From the IMG/VR virus record IMGVR_UViG_3300013094_000017, positions 124,001 to 188,000 of that record: a stretch of DNA of 64,000 nucleotides; one strand, 5' to 3'. Source of the DNA: a virus. A program made the position numbers and the translations under genes. The notes beneath the pieces are model-generated. The model was given only the letters and a program-made list of their open reading frames with translations, did not search any database and was not told the DNA's origin. This document shows, one piece after another, positions 8,491-17,200 of the stretch (the stretch's first letter is position 1; the number at the start of each line of letters is the position of its first letter).

Positions 8491-9267
8491 ATGAACAAAT
8501 ACGAAAAATGGTATAATAATATAGTAGCAATGGGCTTAATAGATCGCCCTAATATGCGCACTGCCCGGCACCACATCATTCCTGAGAGTTTTTTCAAGAA
8601 TAGAACACGTAAAGGCCCCCCTGGGTGGTTAGATGGTAATCCTGATGATCCATCTAACCTCACATTTCTTACAGGAAGGGAACACTTTATATGCCACTGG
8701 CTATTGACTAAGATTTATAGCGGAGAAGCTAAAGCCAAGATGATATATGCATTACGGATGATGAGAGCAGGAGAATACTATACAAAAATAACTGCAAGAG
8801 TATATTCTAATATAAAAGAAGAATATTCTAAAATTGCTAGTACCGCTGTTTCTGGAGAAAATAATCCTATGTGGGGTAAAACACACACCGAAGAAACAAA
8901 AGATAAAATACGGCAAGCAAACCTAGGTAATCAAATAAATGAAGAACAGCGTAAAAAGATAAGTGACAGCAAGTTAGGCAGAAAGCGTTCGCCATTTAGT
9001 GATGAGTGGATAGCAAATATAAAAGCGGCAAGGCAAGGTGAATTAAATGGTATGTATGGAAAAAATCACTCAGAAGAAACTAGAAAGAAACAAAGCGAAA
9101 AAGCCAAAGGCAGAAAATATAGTGCAGATGTAGTTGAAAAACGTGCTGCAAAGATTAGAGGTAGTAAAAGAGAAAAACTTCTCTGCCCGCACTGTAATAA
9201 AGATGTAGCAGTAAATGGATATGCAAGATGGCACGGCGACAATTGTAAACTTAAAGGACCTAAATAA
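8491..9267 (+). CDS. HNH homing endonuclease with NUMOD3 motifs
   Basis: This 258-aa protein has an HNH nuclease core at about residues 25-70 (ARHHIIPESFF with His27/His28, Asn56 in DDPSNLTFL, and His65/His69 in REHFICHW). Two NUMOD3 DNA-binding modules follow at about 122-147 (GENNPMWGKTH) and 183-208 (GELNGMYGKNH). A C-terminal Cys2-His-Cys finger-like tail has Cys232, Cys235, His248 and Cys252. Such free-standing endonucleases spread by cutting homologous phage DNA and are common beside T4-like capsid genes. It has both a sigma70-type promoter and a late octamer upstream and no good ribosome-binding site. The next gene overlaps its stop (TAATG). A degenerate copy of its last codons lies at 9801-9848. 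Confidence 0.93.
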   Translation: MNKYEKWYNNIVAMGLIDRPNMRTARHHIIPESFFKNRTRKGPPGWLDGNPDDPSNLTFLTGREHFICHWLLTKIYSGEAKAKMIYALRMMRAGEYYTKITARVYSNIKEEYSKIASTAVSGENNPMWGKTHTEETKDKIRQANLGNQINEEQRKKISDSKLGRKRSPFSDEWIANIKAARQGELNGMYGKNHSEETRKKQSEKAKGRKYSADVVEKRAAKIRGSKREKLLCPHCNKDVAVNGYARWHGDNCKLKGPK

Positions 9268-9797
9268 TGAAACAATACGAATTTGCAGATATAGAACCAC
9301 TAATTATTGAATACAGTAAAGGAAATAAATGGGTACATCCGTATATAAAAGAGTGGTATACCCCTGAATCTGGTAGCGAGCATGATACTGATGTTTTTCG
9401 AGTCTATTTCAAAAATAAAAAAGACGAAATGATGTATGTATATTTTAAATCTGATTATCTAACACAAAAAACTAACGAGTACTTTGCACAAGAAGATTGG
9501 GAGGATATGCCAAAACAAGGAATATTTAACCCGCCATACATAGATACAACTTTGGTGTACAATTGTTTGCAAATGACATTAGTTGAAGATATGTGGACTC
9601 CAGCGCCACCTAGAGGTACTATTAAAAACAGCAAAGAATATGCTAAATGGAGAGAACAATATCCTTCTGAACAATTTTGTTTTACCAAAGACGGTAAGCA
9701 GGTTAGCAAATTCCTTAACTTAGATGCAAAGGTTAATTTCTTTTCGTTAGATTGCGGACTTACTACAGACGGTACTGATTGGTTTTGCGAATCTTAG
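9267..9797 (+). CDS. Hypothetical protein of the accessory island
   Basis: A 176-aa acidic, aromatic-rich soluble protein (many Trp, Tyr and Asp) that I do not recognise. I see no signal peptide, membrane helix or metal-binding motif. Its ATG overlaps the HNH stop codon, so translation is probably coupled; AAAGGA lies 9 nt upstream. It is followed directly by the remnant of an endonuclease tail. It may therefore have been carried in with, or inserted by recombination between, two copies of that tail. Confidence 0.65.
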   Translation: MKQYEFADIEPLIIEYSKGNKWVHPYIKEWYTPESGSEHDTDVFRVYFKNKKDEMMYVYFKSDYLTQKTNEYFAQEDWEDMPKQGIFNPPYIDTTLVYNCLQMTLVEDMWTPAPPRGTIKNSKEYAKWREQYPSEQFCFTKDGKQVSKFLNLDAKVNFFSLDCGLTTDGTDWFCES

Positions 9798-9800
9798 ACC

Positions 9801-9848
9801 CGCTAGCACGGCGACAACTGTAAATACAGTAAAGGAACGGAGCAATGA
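9801..9848 (+). pseudogene. Remnant of an HNH endonuclease C-terminal tail
   Basis: In one frame, 9801-9848 reads R-stop-HGDNCKYSKGTEQ-stop. The intact endonuclease ends RWHGDNCKLKGPK, so the Trp codon TGG has become TAG. At DNA level 9806-9824 matches 9231-9249 in 18 of 19 bases (gcacggcgacaa[t/c]tgtaaa). I read this as the leftover 3' end of a second or earlier endonuclease copy. Confidence 0.65.
9819..9826 (+). promoter_or_regulatory. Possible late-type octamer TGTAAATA
   Basis: TGTAAATA lies 18 nt before ATG 9845, within the palindrome ACTGT-AAAT-ACAGT (9817-9830). It overlaps the endonuclease remnant, so it may have arisen by chance from codons. Confidence 0.3.
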
Positions 9849-10018
9849 CCAACAAAGAACTTAACAAAATAATCAATGCAATGCCAGAACACCTTGAGTT
9901 TAATCTATCTGGCACGATAAAGGAAAGCGCACCACCGTCTAAAACTGTAGAAGAGATTCGCCAAGAAATTGATAAACTAAGTGAAGAAATTAATAAATGG
10001 TGTGACAATGAGAATTAA
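9845..10018 (+). CDS. Small hypothetical protein, 57 aa
   Basis: ATG 9845 follows AAAGGAACGGAGCA, a good ribosome-binding region. It opens a 57-codon frame that begins MTNKELNKIINAMPEHLEF and ends KWCDNEN. The protein is charged and likely helical in its C-terminal half (VEEIRQEIDKLSEEINKW). No function is recognised. Its last 11 nt overlap the next gene, which suggests a coupled pair. Confidence 0.6.
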   Translation: MTNKELNKIINAMPEHLEFNLSGTIKESAPPSKTVEEIRQEIDKLSEEINKWCDNEN

Positions 10019-10313
10019 AGACTTATTAGAATCGCCTGCTGATATACATTTAATGTTAAAATTAATGGGATATGATTTACAGTTATTACAAACGAATTCT
10101 AAAAAAGTAAAAGAGAAGGTTGAGGCCTCTCCTAATCACGCTACTATACTCTCAATGAAAAGTTTTTTGGTACAGGTCAATTCTAAGTTATACGAGATAG
10201 CAGAGCTCAGCCAATGGCATACTTGGGCAAACACTAAAGATGGAAAAGATACAATGGAAGAGATTGACCAATTATATAATGATAATATTAAATTTATGAA
10301 AAGGTTTCCTTAA
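10008..10313 (+). CDS. Small hypothetical helical protein
   Basis: A 101-aa protein starting MRIKDLLESPADIHL, charged and predicted largely helical, with no family I recognise. I chose ATG 10008, which overlaps the preceding small gene by 11 nt; an upstream in-frame GTG at 9981 lies inside that gene and is less likely. It closes the accessory island. A late octamer and a structured leader for the next gene begin 6 nt after its stop. Confidence 0.65.
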   Translation: MRIKDLLESPADIHLMLKLMGYDLQLLQTNSKKVKEKVEASPNHATILSMKSFLVQVNSKLYEIAELSQWHTWANTKDGKDTMEEIDQLYNDNIKFMKRFP

Positions 10314-10318
10314 AAGAC

Positions 10319-10326
10319 AATAAATA
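10319..10326 (+). promoter_or_regulatory. Late-type promoter octamer AATAAATA with 82-nt leader
   Basis: AATAAATA is followed by an 82-nt untranslated leader to ATG 10409 that contains small hairpins and ends in the strong site AAGGAG. Confidence 0.6.
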
Positions 10327-10351
10327 TACTTGTTCACTCTTAAAGAGAGTT

Positions 10352-10373
10352 TATGCGGAAATCCAACCGCGTA
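10352..10373 (+). other. Leader hairpin
   Basis: TATGCGG (10352-10358) pairs with CCGCGTA (10367-10373), including one G-T pair, around an 8-nt loop. It lies between the late octamer and the ribosome-binding site, so it may protect or tune a highly expressed late mRNA. Confidence 0.4.
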
Positions 10374-10408
10374 GGCGCTAGAACGCTATATTCACAAGGA
10401 GAAATAAA

Positions 10409-11401
10409 ATGGGACGTCCTTTAAACGACAGATTTTTTGGTAACCGTAACATCGGTTCCGTAAGTACAACAACAGACAACGGCATTGGCGGCGAAGGTAT
10501 TGCCAGTGTAAGTTGGAGCAATTTAGGTAGCGTGTTAGCTACTAGCGGTAGCGGTACTCCACTATCAGGTATACAATTGCCAGCACCAACACTACCAGGT
10601 GGCGTACAAGCAACTTGGACATTAGTTTACGGTGTAGACGTTGTATCAACAGGCGCTGGCCGAGCAGGATTATACACAGGCGATCTTTACACATATCCTG
10701 ATATTCCTGGCTCAAGTGTTCAAGTTGCATCAACATCAAGTTCAAATGCTACATTTACTGTACTTGCATCAGGTAGTACAGGCACACTAATCACAGACAC
10801 ACAAGGTGTTAACCTTACTAAAGTATCAGGTGCAGGAGTTGGTACATTCTTAGTTGATGTTAATCAAAAGATTGTAAGTTCAAACATTGTTGAAAGCGGT
10901 TCTGGATACACTGGCGTAGAAACAATCACAGTTACTCTGGCAAACGGCGCAACAGGCCAGGTGCCAGTAACAAGTGCTATCAACTTAACAACAGACAGCG
11001 GAATCCAAAACCCAAGTCAAAACCCAGCAGGCGAAAATGCTAATGCAATCATTATCTACGCTAACACAACTGGCGCAGGTGCTAAGATTGGCGACATACA
11101 AAAACAAGTTGGTTCACATCGTTATCGAGTTAAAACAGCAGACGGCGTTGCTCGTGTACAATTAGTTGCTTCAAATACTCCAGCAATTGGTCAAGCATAT
11201 ATTATTGCAACTGATTCAGGTGGTGCAACCTATTGGGTAACTAAACTAACAGCACGCAGAGCTGTGTTAACTCCACGTGGTGACGGTACTCCACAATTCC
11301 CACTAGTAGACAACGGCGAAGGTGGTACACAACCAGTATCAGCAGGATGGGTATTAAGCGGTGCAGTAGCTAACCAATCTGTAGTTGTTCAGAACGCTTA
11401 A
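10409..11401 (+). CDS. Putative virion surface or decoration protein
   Basis: This 330-aa, Gly/Ser/Thr/Val-rich, low-Cys protein has the look of stacked beta-sandwich domains. The N-terminus MGRPLNDRFFGNRNIG is of a type I associate with abundant structural proteins of marine T4-like phages, but I cannot assign a named function. It is a single-gene unit with its own late octamer, a structured leader, a strong AAGGAG site and a terminator 15 nt after the stop. That layout matches a protein made in large amounts, such as a capsid decoration protein. A tail or fibre-base component is the alternative. Confidence 0.6.
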   Translation: MGRPLNDRFFGNRNIGSVSTTTDNGIGGEGIASVSWSNLGSVLATSGSGTPLSGIQLPAPTLPGGVQATWTLVYGVDVVSTGAGRAGLYTGDLYTYPDIPGSSVQVASTSSSNATFTVLASGSTGTLITDTQGVNLTKVSGAGVGTFLVDVNQKIVSSNIVESGSGYTGVETITVTLANGATGQVPVTSAINLTTDSGIQNPSQNPAGENANAIIIYANTTGAGAKIGDIQKQVGSHRYRVKTADGVARVQLVASNTPAIGQAYIIATDSGGATYWVTKLTARRAVLTPRGDGTPQFPLVDNGEGGTQPVSAGWVLSGAVANQSVVVQNA

Positions 11402-11416
11402 TCATTAAGTGTATGA

Positions 11417-11444
11417 AAATAGAGCCTCCGGGCTCTATTTTTTT
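11417..11444 (+). terminator. Rho-independent terminator
   Basis: AAATAGAGCC (11417-11426) pairs perfectly with GGCTCTATTT (11431-11440) around TCCG, followed by TTTT. Confidence 0.93.
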
Positions 11445-11445
11445 G

Positions 11446-11453
11446 GGTAAATA
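11446..11453 (+). promoter_or_regulatory. Late-type octamer GGTAAATA
   Basis: GGTAAATA ends exactly 5 nt before ATG 11459 (spacer ATCAT). The 14-mer TAAATAATCATATG is identical to that at 4070-4083. It sits directly after a terminator, where a new promoter is expected. Confidence 0.5.
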
Positions 11454-11458
11454 ATCAT

Positions 11459-11977
11459 ATGACAACAGCCTGGTTCCTACCTAATACCGTAACACAATTT
11501 GCCGAAATACCTCAGCATATAGCTTGGCAAGGTGAAGAAAATAATTACGCTTATCTACGTACTGTAGATGCTTACCTATCTACTAAAAGTGAATTATTAC
11601 ACATTGCAAATCCTTCTGTAAACGATCTTAAGATGAAGACCTATTATCTTTATCTTACCAACTTTAATATCACAGGCTTGCCTGATGTAGTATCAGGAGT
11701 TGAAGTACAAATTGATATGAAACGTGGTGGCCGTATCACAGACGAAACAATACAACTACGTTATAACAATGAATTTATTGGAGTAAATCGTGCTTCATAT
11801 CCATTAGATAATAATACATTATATGGCGGCCCGACTGATTTATGGGAATTAGACAGTATATCTACAGATATTATAACAGATCCTAGCTTTGGGCTAGGAA
11901 TAAGATACCAGAGCCACCCATTTTGGCCACATAAAGAACACCCGATGCTTAACTACATTATGTTAAGAGTTTGGTAA
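11459..11977 (+). CDS. Putative virion structural protein
   Basis: A 172-aa protein with alternating hydrophobic strands (TYYLYLTNFNI, VEVQIDMKRGGRI) and no signal or catalytic motif; probably a beta-sandwich. It sits at the start of the fibre region, downstream of a terminator and late octamer. I infer a small structural piece such as a fibre connector. The protein has no ribosome-binding site in the usual place, in keeping with a leaderless transcript. Family not recognised. Confidence 0.55.
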   Translation: MTTAWFLPNTVTQFAEIPQHIAWQGEENNYAYLRTVDAYLSTKSELLHIANPSVNDLKMKTYYLYLTNFNITGLPDVVSGVEVQIDMKRGGRITDETIQLRYNNEFIGVNRASYPLDNNTLYGGPTDLWELDSISTDIITDPSFGLGIRYQSHPFWPHKEHPMLNYIMLRVW

Positions 11978-11980
11978 TAC

Positions 11981-11988
11981 AATAAATA
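11981..11988 (+). promoter_or_regulatory. Late-type promoter octamer AATAAATA
   Basis: AATAAATA lies 17 nt before ATG 12006, followed by the ribosome-binding site AAAGGAAA, so here a short leader is expected. Confidence 0.6.
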
Positions 11989-12005
11989 CACTAAAGGAAA
12001 CAGCA

Positions 12006-13016
12006 ATGCCGACAGATGTTCTTAAATTATCAGGTGATTACCTACTAGATGCCAGCAATGGTAATGTAACTATTGATGTTACAAATGCCTCTACAACCGG
12101 CACAGTGACCATCATTGGTAATTTAGATGTAGTTGGAGTGAATACTAATCTTCAAACGATTAATTCCGAAATACAGGATAATATACTAATCCTTAACAGT
12201 GGCGAAACTGCTAACTATGGAATTACATTAAACACTGCGGGGATATTAATTTCACGTGGTAATAATAATGATCCCAGTCAAGCAGCCACTATCATATATG
12301 ACGAAACACCCGGCGGCTCAGGACAATGGACTGACAACGGTGGCAATATTCATGCAGGATTGTTTAAATTTTCATCAGCTGGTGCAGGTACAGCTATTCA
12401 AACTAATGCAATTAGAATTGACACTAACACTACCAGCACACTAAACATCTTAGGCGCAGAAGGCGGCTCAGCAATGATCAATGTTAAAGGTCAAAGCAAT
12501 TATGCTAGCCGAGTTGTTGATCCGGATGACATTCCTAATAAACAATATGTAGATAACGCATTATACGCAGGTACAATATTTGCTAAACGTATTCAAGTTG
12601 GTAATACGTTTATGAAGATTACTGATAATAGTGTTCAATTTACTGATCCACCTAACTACGGTCCAAACAGAATATTTGCTGCCCTAGGTACATCAACTAA
12701 TGAAGTATTCAGCTTAGAAGGCAATACTGCGGTAATTCAAGGCATAACAATTGATAATTCTATCATCAGTGCTAATAATACTGCAACTGATCTAGTATTA
12801 CAACCGCCAGTAGGCTACGGTGTTGTGATCAATGAAGCATTAAAGATTGGTGAGATAACATCTAGTACTGTAATTACTGCCCAAGCAAACGTAGACACAT
12901 TGTACTACACAGCAAATCCAGGCGGCGGCGGCACAGGATTGTATTATGTAAATACAAATCAGAGCGATGAATTAGTAAGTCGTAGAAAAGCAATCATCTA
13001 CGGTATTATATTTTAA
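12006..13016 (+). CDS. Fibre or baseplate-associated structural protein
   Basis: A 336-aa protein rich in Asn, Thr, Ile and Val. The N-terminal part (TIIGNLDVVGVNTNLQTINSEIQDNI) resembles the stem of the larger fibres, in which a feature is named then compared with a time or grid series of short strands. Beta-structure is expected throughout. It contains GGSAMINVKGQSNYASRVVDP and ends KAIIYGIIF. It starts the run of closely packed structural genes 12006-14140. The exact role is unknown; a short fibre or fibre-attachment protein is my inference. Confidence 0.55.
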   Translation: MPTDVLKLSGDYLLDASNGNVTIDVTNASTTGTVTIIGNLDVVGVNTNLQTINSEIQDNILILNSGETANYGITLNTAGILISRGNNNDPSQAATIIYDETPGGSGQWTDNGGNIHAGLFKFSSAGAGTAIQTNAIRIDTNTTSTLNILGAEGGSAMINVKGQSNYASRVVDPDDIPNKQYVDNALYAGTIFAKRIQVGNTFMKITDNSVQFTDPPNYGPNRIFAALGTSTNEVFSLEGNTAVIQGITIDNSIISANNTATDLVLQPPVGYGVVINEALKIGEITSSTVITAQANVDTLYYTANPGGGGTGLYYVNTNQSDELVSRRKAIIYGIIF

Positions 13017-13028
13017 GGTTAACAAAAA

Positions 13029-13352
13029 ATGGCGATATCAAACGTACGAGTAGAATCAACACAAACTACAAAAATATTTATGGCACCTCTAAACGAGGAA
13101 CATGCAATTACAACTATGTTTTTCTGTAATCAAGATTCATCAAATGATACAGCAATAGACATTTATCTTGTTCCAGGTGGATCAGGATTAAGCACAGGCT
13201 CGCAGGTGATCAAATCATTAGCATTGCCTAGAACAGAAACATTTGTGTTTGATGCTGAGAAACTTATCTTGGCCAATGGTGATACTATCTACGCAGAAGC
13301 TACAGTAGATAAGATTGTAGTAGCAACTATAAGTTCAGTTAAGACTTCATAA
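13029..13352 (+). CDS. Small virion structural protein
   Basis: A 107-aa protein with the pattern of a single beta-sandwich (TKIFMAPLNEEHAITTMFFC, IDIYLVPGGSG, RTETFVFDAEKLILANGDTI). Similar small proteins occur beside marine T4-like fibre genes, and the 131-aa protein at 21701 has the same general strand pattern, so the two may be distant paralogs. AAGGTTAA precedes the ATG, and only 12 nt separate it from the previous gene. Function by inference only. Confidence 0.5.
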   Translation: MAISNVRVESTQTTKIFMAPLNEEHAITTMFFCNQDSSNDTAIDIYLVPGGSGLSTGSQVIKSLALPRTETFVFDAEKLILANGDTIYAEATVDKIVVATISSVKTS

Positions 13353-13354
13353 TT

Positions 13355-14140
13355 ATGAGATATATCAAAAAACTTGCCCTATATGCCAAAAACCCTGCTG
13401 ATGACAGATTGTCTGTTGAACCAGATAATCGTATTGTTACTAACAGTGTAACCAGTTTAGAAGTTCCTACAGGAACTAAAGCACAACGACCAACTACCTT
13501 AGTAGACGGTACAATTCGTTACAACACTGATCTAGGCGAGTTTGAAGTTTACAACAGTCAAAACCCAGGCGTTAGACCTTGGGAAATATTACGTACAATA
13601 CGTCAAGCAACTATTACTCCACAAAATTTAGGTTATGGTAATTATGTAGATTATCTATTTGGCCCGTTAAGTTATGATGTTGCTATTTCTAAACCACAAA
13701 ACGTATTAGTGTTTGTGGACAATGTTTATCAAACACCTACTACCAATTACACATTAACATCTAATCCTGTTAGTTCTACAGCTACATTGGCTATATCAAC
13801 TATCACTGGTGTAACAACATTATATCTAAACACACTGACTAGTATTGACACAGGCGAACCAGGCAAATGGAGAACAATTAGTGCTTCATCTGGTATTCAA
13901 CTTGGCACTACTGTAACCAGCGTGAGCACCACATATAACAATACAATCCACGGATGGCCAGTTGGTATCAGCTTGCCAACAAACGGTCCTATGTCGGCTG
14001 GGGCACTAGTTTCAGTTAACTATAGTGCTGGTACATATATTCAGTTTACTGGACCAGTACCTGCCAAACCGGTATTTGCCCTATTAGGTTTTGATGGATA
14101 TTTCCCTGCTGGGCCTAACGGCACTGCTTTTGAATCGTAA
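13355..14140 (+). CDS. Fibre-region structural protein
   Basis: A 261-aa protein that starts 2 nt after the previous stop. Its middle (TKAQRPTTLVDGTIRYNTDLGEFEVYN) is a motif common in phage tail-fibre and tip proteins, where a trimmed beta-strand register precedes a trimerising domain. The C-terminal half is Thr/Ser/Gly-rich with predicted strands. No enzyme motif is seen. I take it as a minor structural protein, possibly a short fibre or fibre hinge. Confidence 0.5.
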   Translation: MRYIKKLALYAKNPADDRLSVEPDNRIVTNSVTSLEVPTGTKAQRPTTLVDGTIRYNTDLGEFEVYNSQNPGVRPWEILRTIRQATITPQNLGYGNYVDYLFGPLSYDVAISKPQNVLVFVDNVYQTPTTNYTLTSNPVSSTATLAISTITGVTTLYLNTLTSIDTGEPGKWRTISASSGIQLGTTVTSVSTTYNNTIHGWPVGISLPTNGPMSAGALVSVNYSAGTYIQFTGPVPAKPVFALLGFDGYFPAGPNGTAFES

Positions 14141-14162
14141 CAGATCGGTTTAATCTCCCCGT

Positions 14163-14170
14163 AATAAATA
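14163..14170 (+). promoter_or_regulatory. Late-type promoter octamer AATAAATA with 94-nt leader
   Basis: AATAAATA precedes a 94-nt leader to ATG 14265 that contains a tight hairpin close to the ribosome-binding site. Confidence 0.6.
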
Positions 14171-14232
14171 CACTTGATGCCATTATTGTGGCGTTATCAT
14201 ACTGTGGTAAACCCGCAATGTAAGGTGGTTAG

Positions 14233-14245
14233 CCGTGAAACACGG
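14233..14245 (+). other. Leader hairpin before the giant fibre gene
   Basis: CCGTG-AAA-CACGG, a perfect 5-bp stem, ends 9 nt before the AGGAG ribosome-binding site at 14255-14259. Confidence 0.4.
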
Positions 14246-14264
14246 TGGTTGATGAGGAGCTCCA

Positions 14265-17200
14265 ATGGCCATAGGTCGCATTTCCGGTCCGCTGCTATCG
14301 AAAAACCTGTTACGTGACGGGGTTGATCTAGCATTTGAAACCGATTTATTATATCTCGACGTTACAGACGGTCGCATCGGCATACGAAAAAGTAATCCAG
14401 CCTACGAGTTAGACGTCAACGGAACCATCAACGCAAACAATCTTCGAGTAACTTACACAGGTCCCGGCACAGGATCAGCAACACTTGGTAAGTTAACAAT
14501 TAACTCAGGAACAATTTCAACTACTGTTGGTCCAGTAACAATTCAACCTAGCGGCAATGATAAGATTAACCTAGTCGGTGACACAACCGTTACAGGAAAC
14601 TTACACGCAACTGGCAATATTACATCAGATGGCGATATTACCATTGGTGATAACGCAAATATTGATAATGTTGTATTCAATGCTGAAATTAAATCAAACA
14701 TTATTCCGGCGGCCACCGGCCTATACACATTAGGTAATGAGAATAATTCTTGGGCAACTACCTATGCCGACACAGTGGTTGCTAACGCATTATCTAGTCG
14801 TGGCAATATTGAAATCACCCCACATGGCGGTTTATTAGAAATCAACAGTGACATTCGCGTTAGTGGTAAGAATCCAATCGGTACTGCTCCGGTGGTTACC
14901 AACGTATTGTATGTAACAATGGACGGTAACGATACTAACGATGGCCGAGCACAAGATCCAAGTCGTGCATGTAAGACAATTAGTGGCGCTGTTCGTAGTC
15001 CTTACTATCGTCCGGGAACATTAATTCGTGTATCTAGCGGACACTATTACGAAAACAATCCAATTTTAATGCAGCCTAACACTGCTATCATCGGTGATGA
15101 CTTACGTACAACTAGTATTGAGCCGATTAACAAAACACAAGATTTATTTCACGTACAATCTGGTTGCTATCTAGCACAGATGCAGTTCTTAAATGGCCGC
15201 AGTGGATTATTACCTGGTCCTTATGTTCCTGGAACTAACCGCGGCGCATTTGCTGTGGCATTTCCTCCAAGCGTAAACGGCAAAAAGTTAGATGTATATC
15301 AATCACCATATATACAAAACTGTACTAACCAAAGCGGTCCTTGGTTAATTGATGGTACTGTGTTTGTTCCTAACCAAACTATACAAGTTCCTACAGGAGT
15401 AGGAATGACACAATTTGAAGCCAACACTAACACAATTACTGTAACAGTGTCAGAAGGTGTAATTAAATTAGGCGACAACGTTATCAGCGGTCCGCAAGAT
15501 CCTGGCTTCTTTAACGCAAGAACATTGTTGTTGGCAAACATACCATTTATAGAAGATCAAGCTATAACATACATTAATGACCTAGTGCTGACTGCAACTA
15601 ATACTAATGATATCGGAAATCCATTCTATAATTTTAAATATGAGCAATCTAAATGGTCACGAGATTTAGGACTTATCATTCAAAACATTGCTTACGATGC
15701 TACATTTGGTGGTAACCAAAAGAGTGTCGAATCTGGCTTAGCCTACTACAACGGTGTTGTCAACCTAATCGAAGGTCAACAGACACAATTTACCACAGCA
15801 ATTAATTACGTTAACACCTTAAGCCAAGCTATCATACAAAATATAGCGGTTACTCCTGTAAGTACTGCTACAACACAGGTAATTAATACAGCATTAGTAA
15901 ATGGCGTAATTGCCTCAGACGAGATCAATGCTGGTATCAGCATTATTACAAATATTATCAACAACGGTCCTGGTGTTGCTCCGGCTGTGTTTAATAGTTG
16001 CGGCCCAGAAAATCCAAGCGTTAGCGCAGAAATATTATTACAAGCAAATAGAACATTCTTACAAGAAGAAGTAACTGCGTATGTAGACGCACAGTATCCA
16101 ACCTTTGAATACAAAAAAGACTATTGCTACCGAGATGTTGGCTTGATCGTAGATGCGGTTAGCCAAGACATAATTGTAGGTGGCAACACAAAATCAATCG
16201 AAGCCGCATTAAGTTACTTCACAGGCAGCAAAGGAGATAGCAGCGTAGCTGAGCAGGCAATTACTAGCAACATTGAATTAATCAAAAATATTATCGTAAA
16301 CGGTTCTGCTACAGCACCTACTCCTATATCAGGACCAAACCAAGGCACCGGATTTAGCAATGCCGCTGACCTACTAACTAAGAATAAATTATTCCTACAA
16401 TCTGAAATCAGTGCGTATGTACGCACTATTATTACCTTAACTCCACAACAAGAAGCATTATGTTATAGAGACCTTGGGCTAATTGTTGATGCTCTATCTG
16501 CTGACACAGGAGCAGGCGGCAATGTAAACAGCATCTATGCTGCCTTACAATATTTCAGCGGTATGACTAACATCTTACCTAGCAATGAAATTACTCCATT
16601 AGCACAGGCGTTGGATTACATGGTTACCTTGTGTGCAAATATTGTTAAGAATACACAAAATACTAATCTATATCAAAAATTAATTTCTCAAGTAATATCA
16701 TTACCTGTGGCATCATTAGCAGAATACAATAGTGCCGCAGCTAATATAGATTTAATAACAGATATTATCACAGTTGGCCCAAGTGCTGCTCCAACTGATG
16801 TGCCAATTAGTCTATCAATGTCAACTGCTACCACAGCATATAACGCATTTAGAATACTAACAGAAAATAAAGATTTCTTATCAGCAGAAGTAACTGGATA
16901 TATTGACAGTGTATTTGGCGGCGGCTTTAACTACAATACAGGAACATGTTTTAGAGATACGGGACTTATTGTAGACAGTCTAGCATTTGACCTATTATAC
17001 CAAGGTAACACACAGGCTATATTTGCAGGTTCACAGTATTATAACCAAAGTACCTACACTGGTCAAATTGGTCGCGAACTAACCACAACCACTAATGCTA
17101 TTAAGTATGCTAAGATGTTAGCAGAATTAGTAGCGGTTAATTCGACTGTGACTAATTTACAAGCAGTATCTACACAGACATTTGATCTATCTAATCCGGG

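Noticed and set aside
14171-14264. tRNA or riboswitch in the long leader
   Set aside because: Only small hairpins are present; no cloverleaf, CCA end or known riboswitch core could be found.
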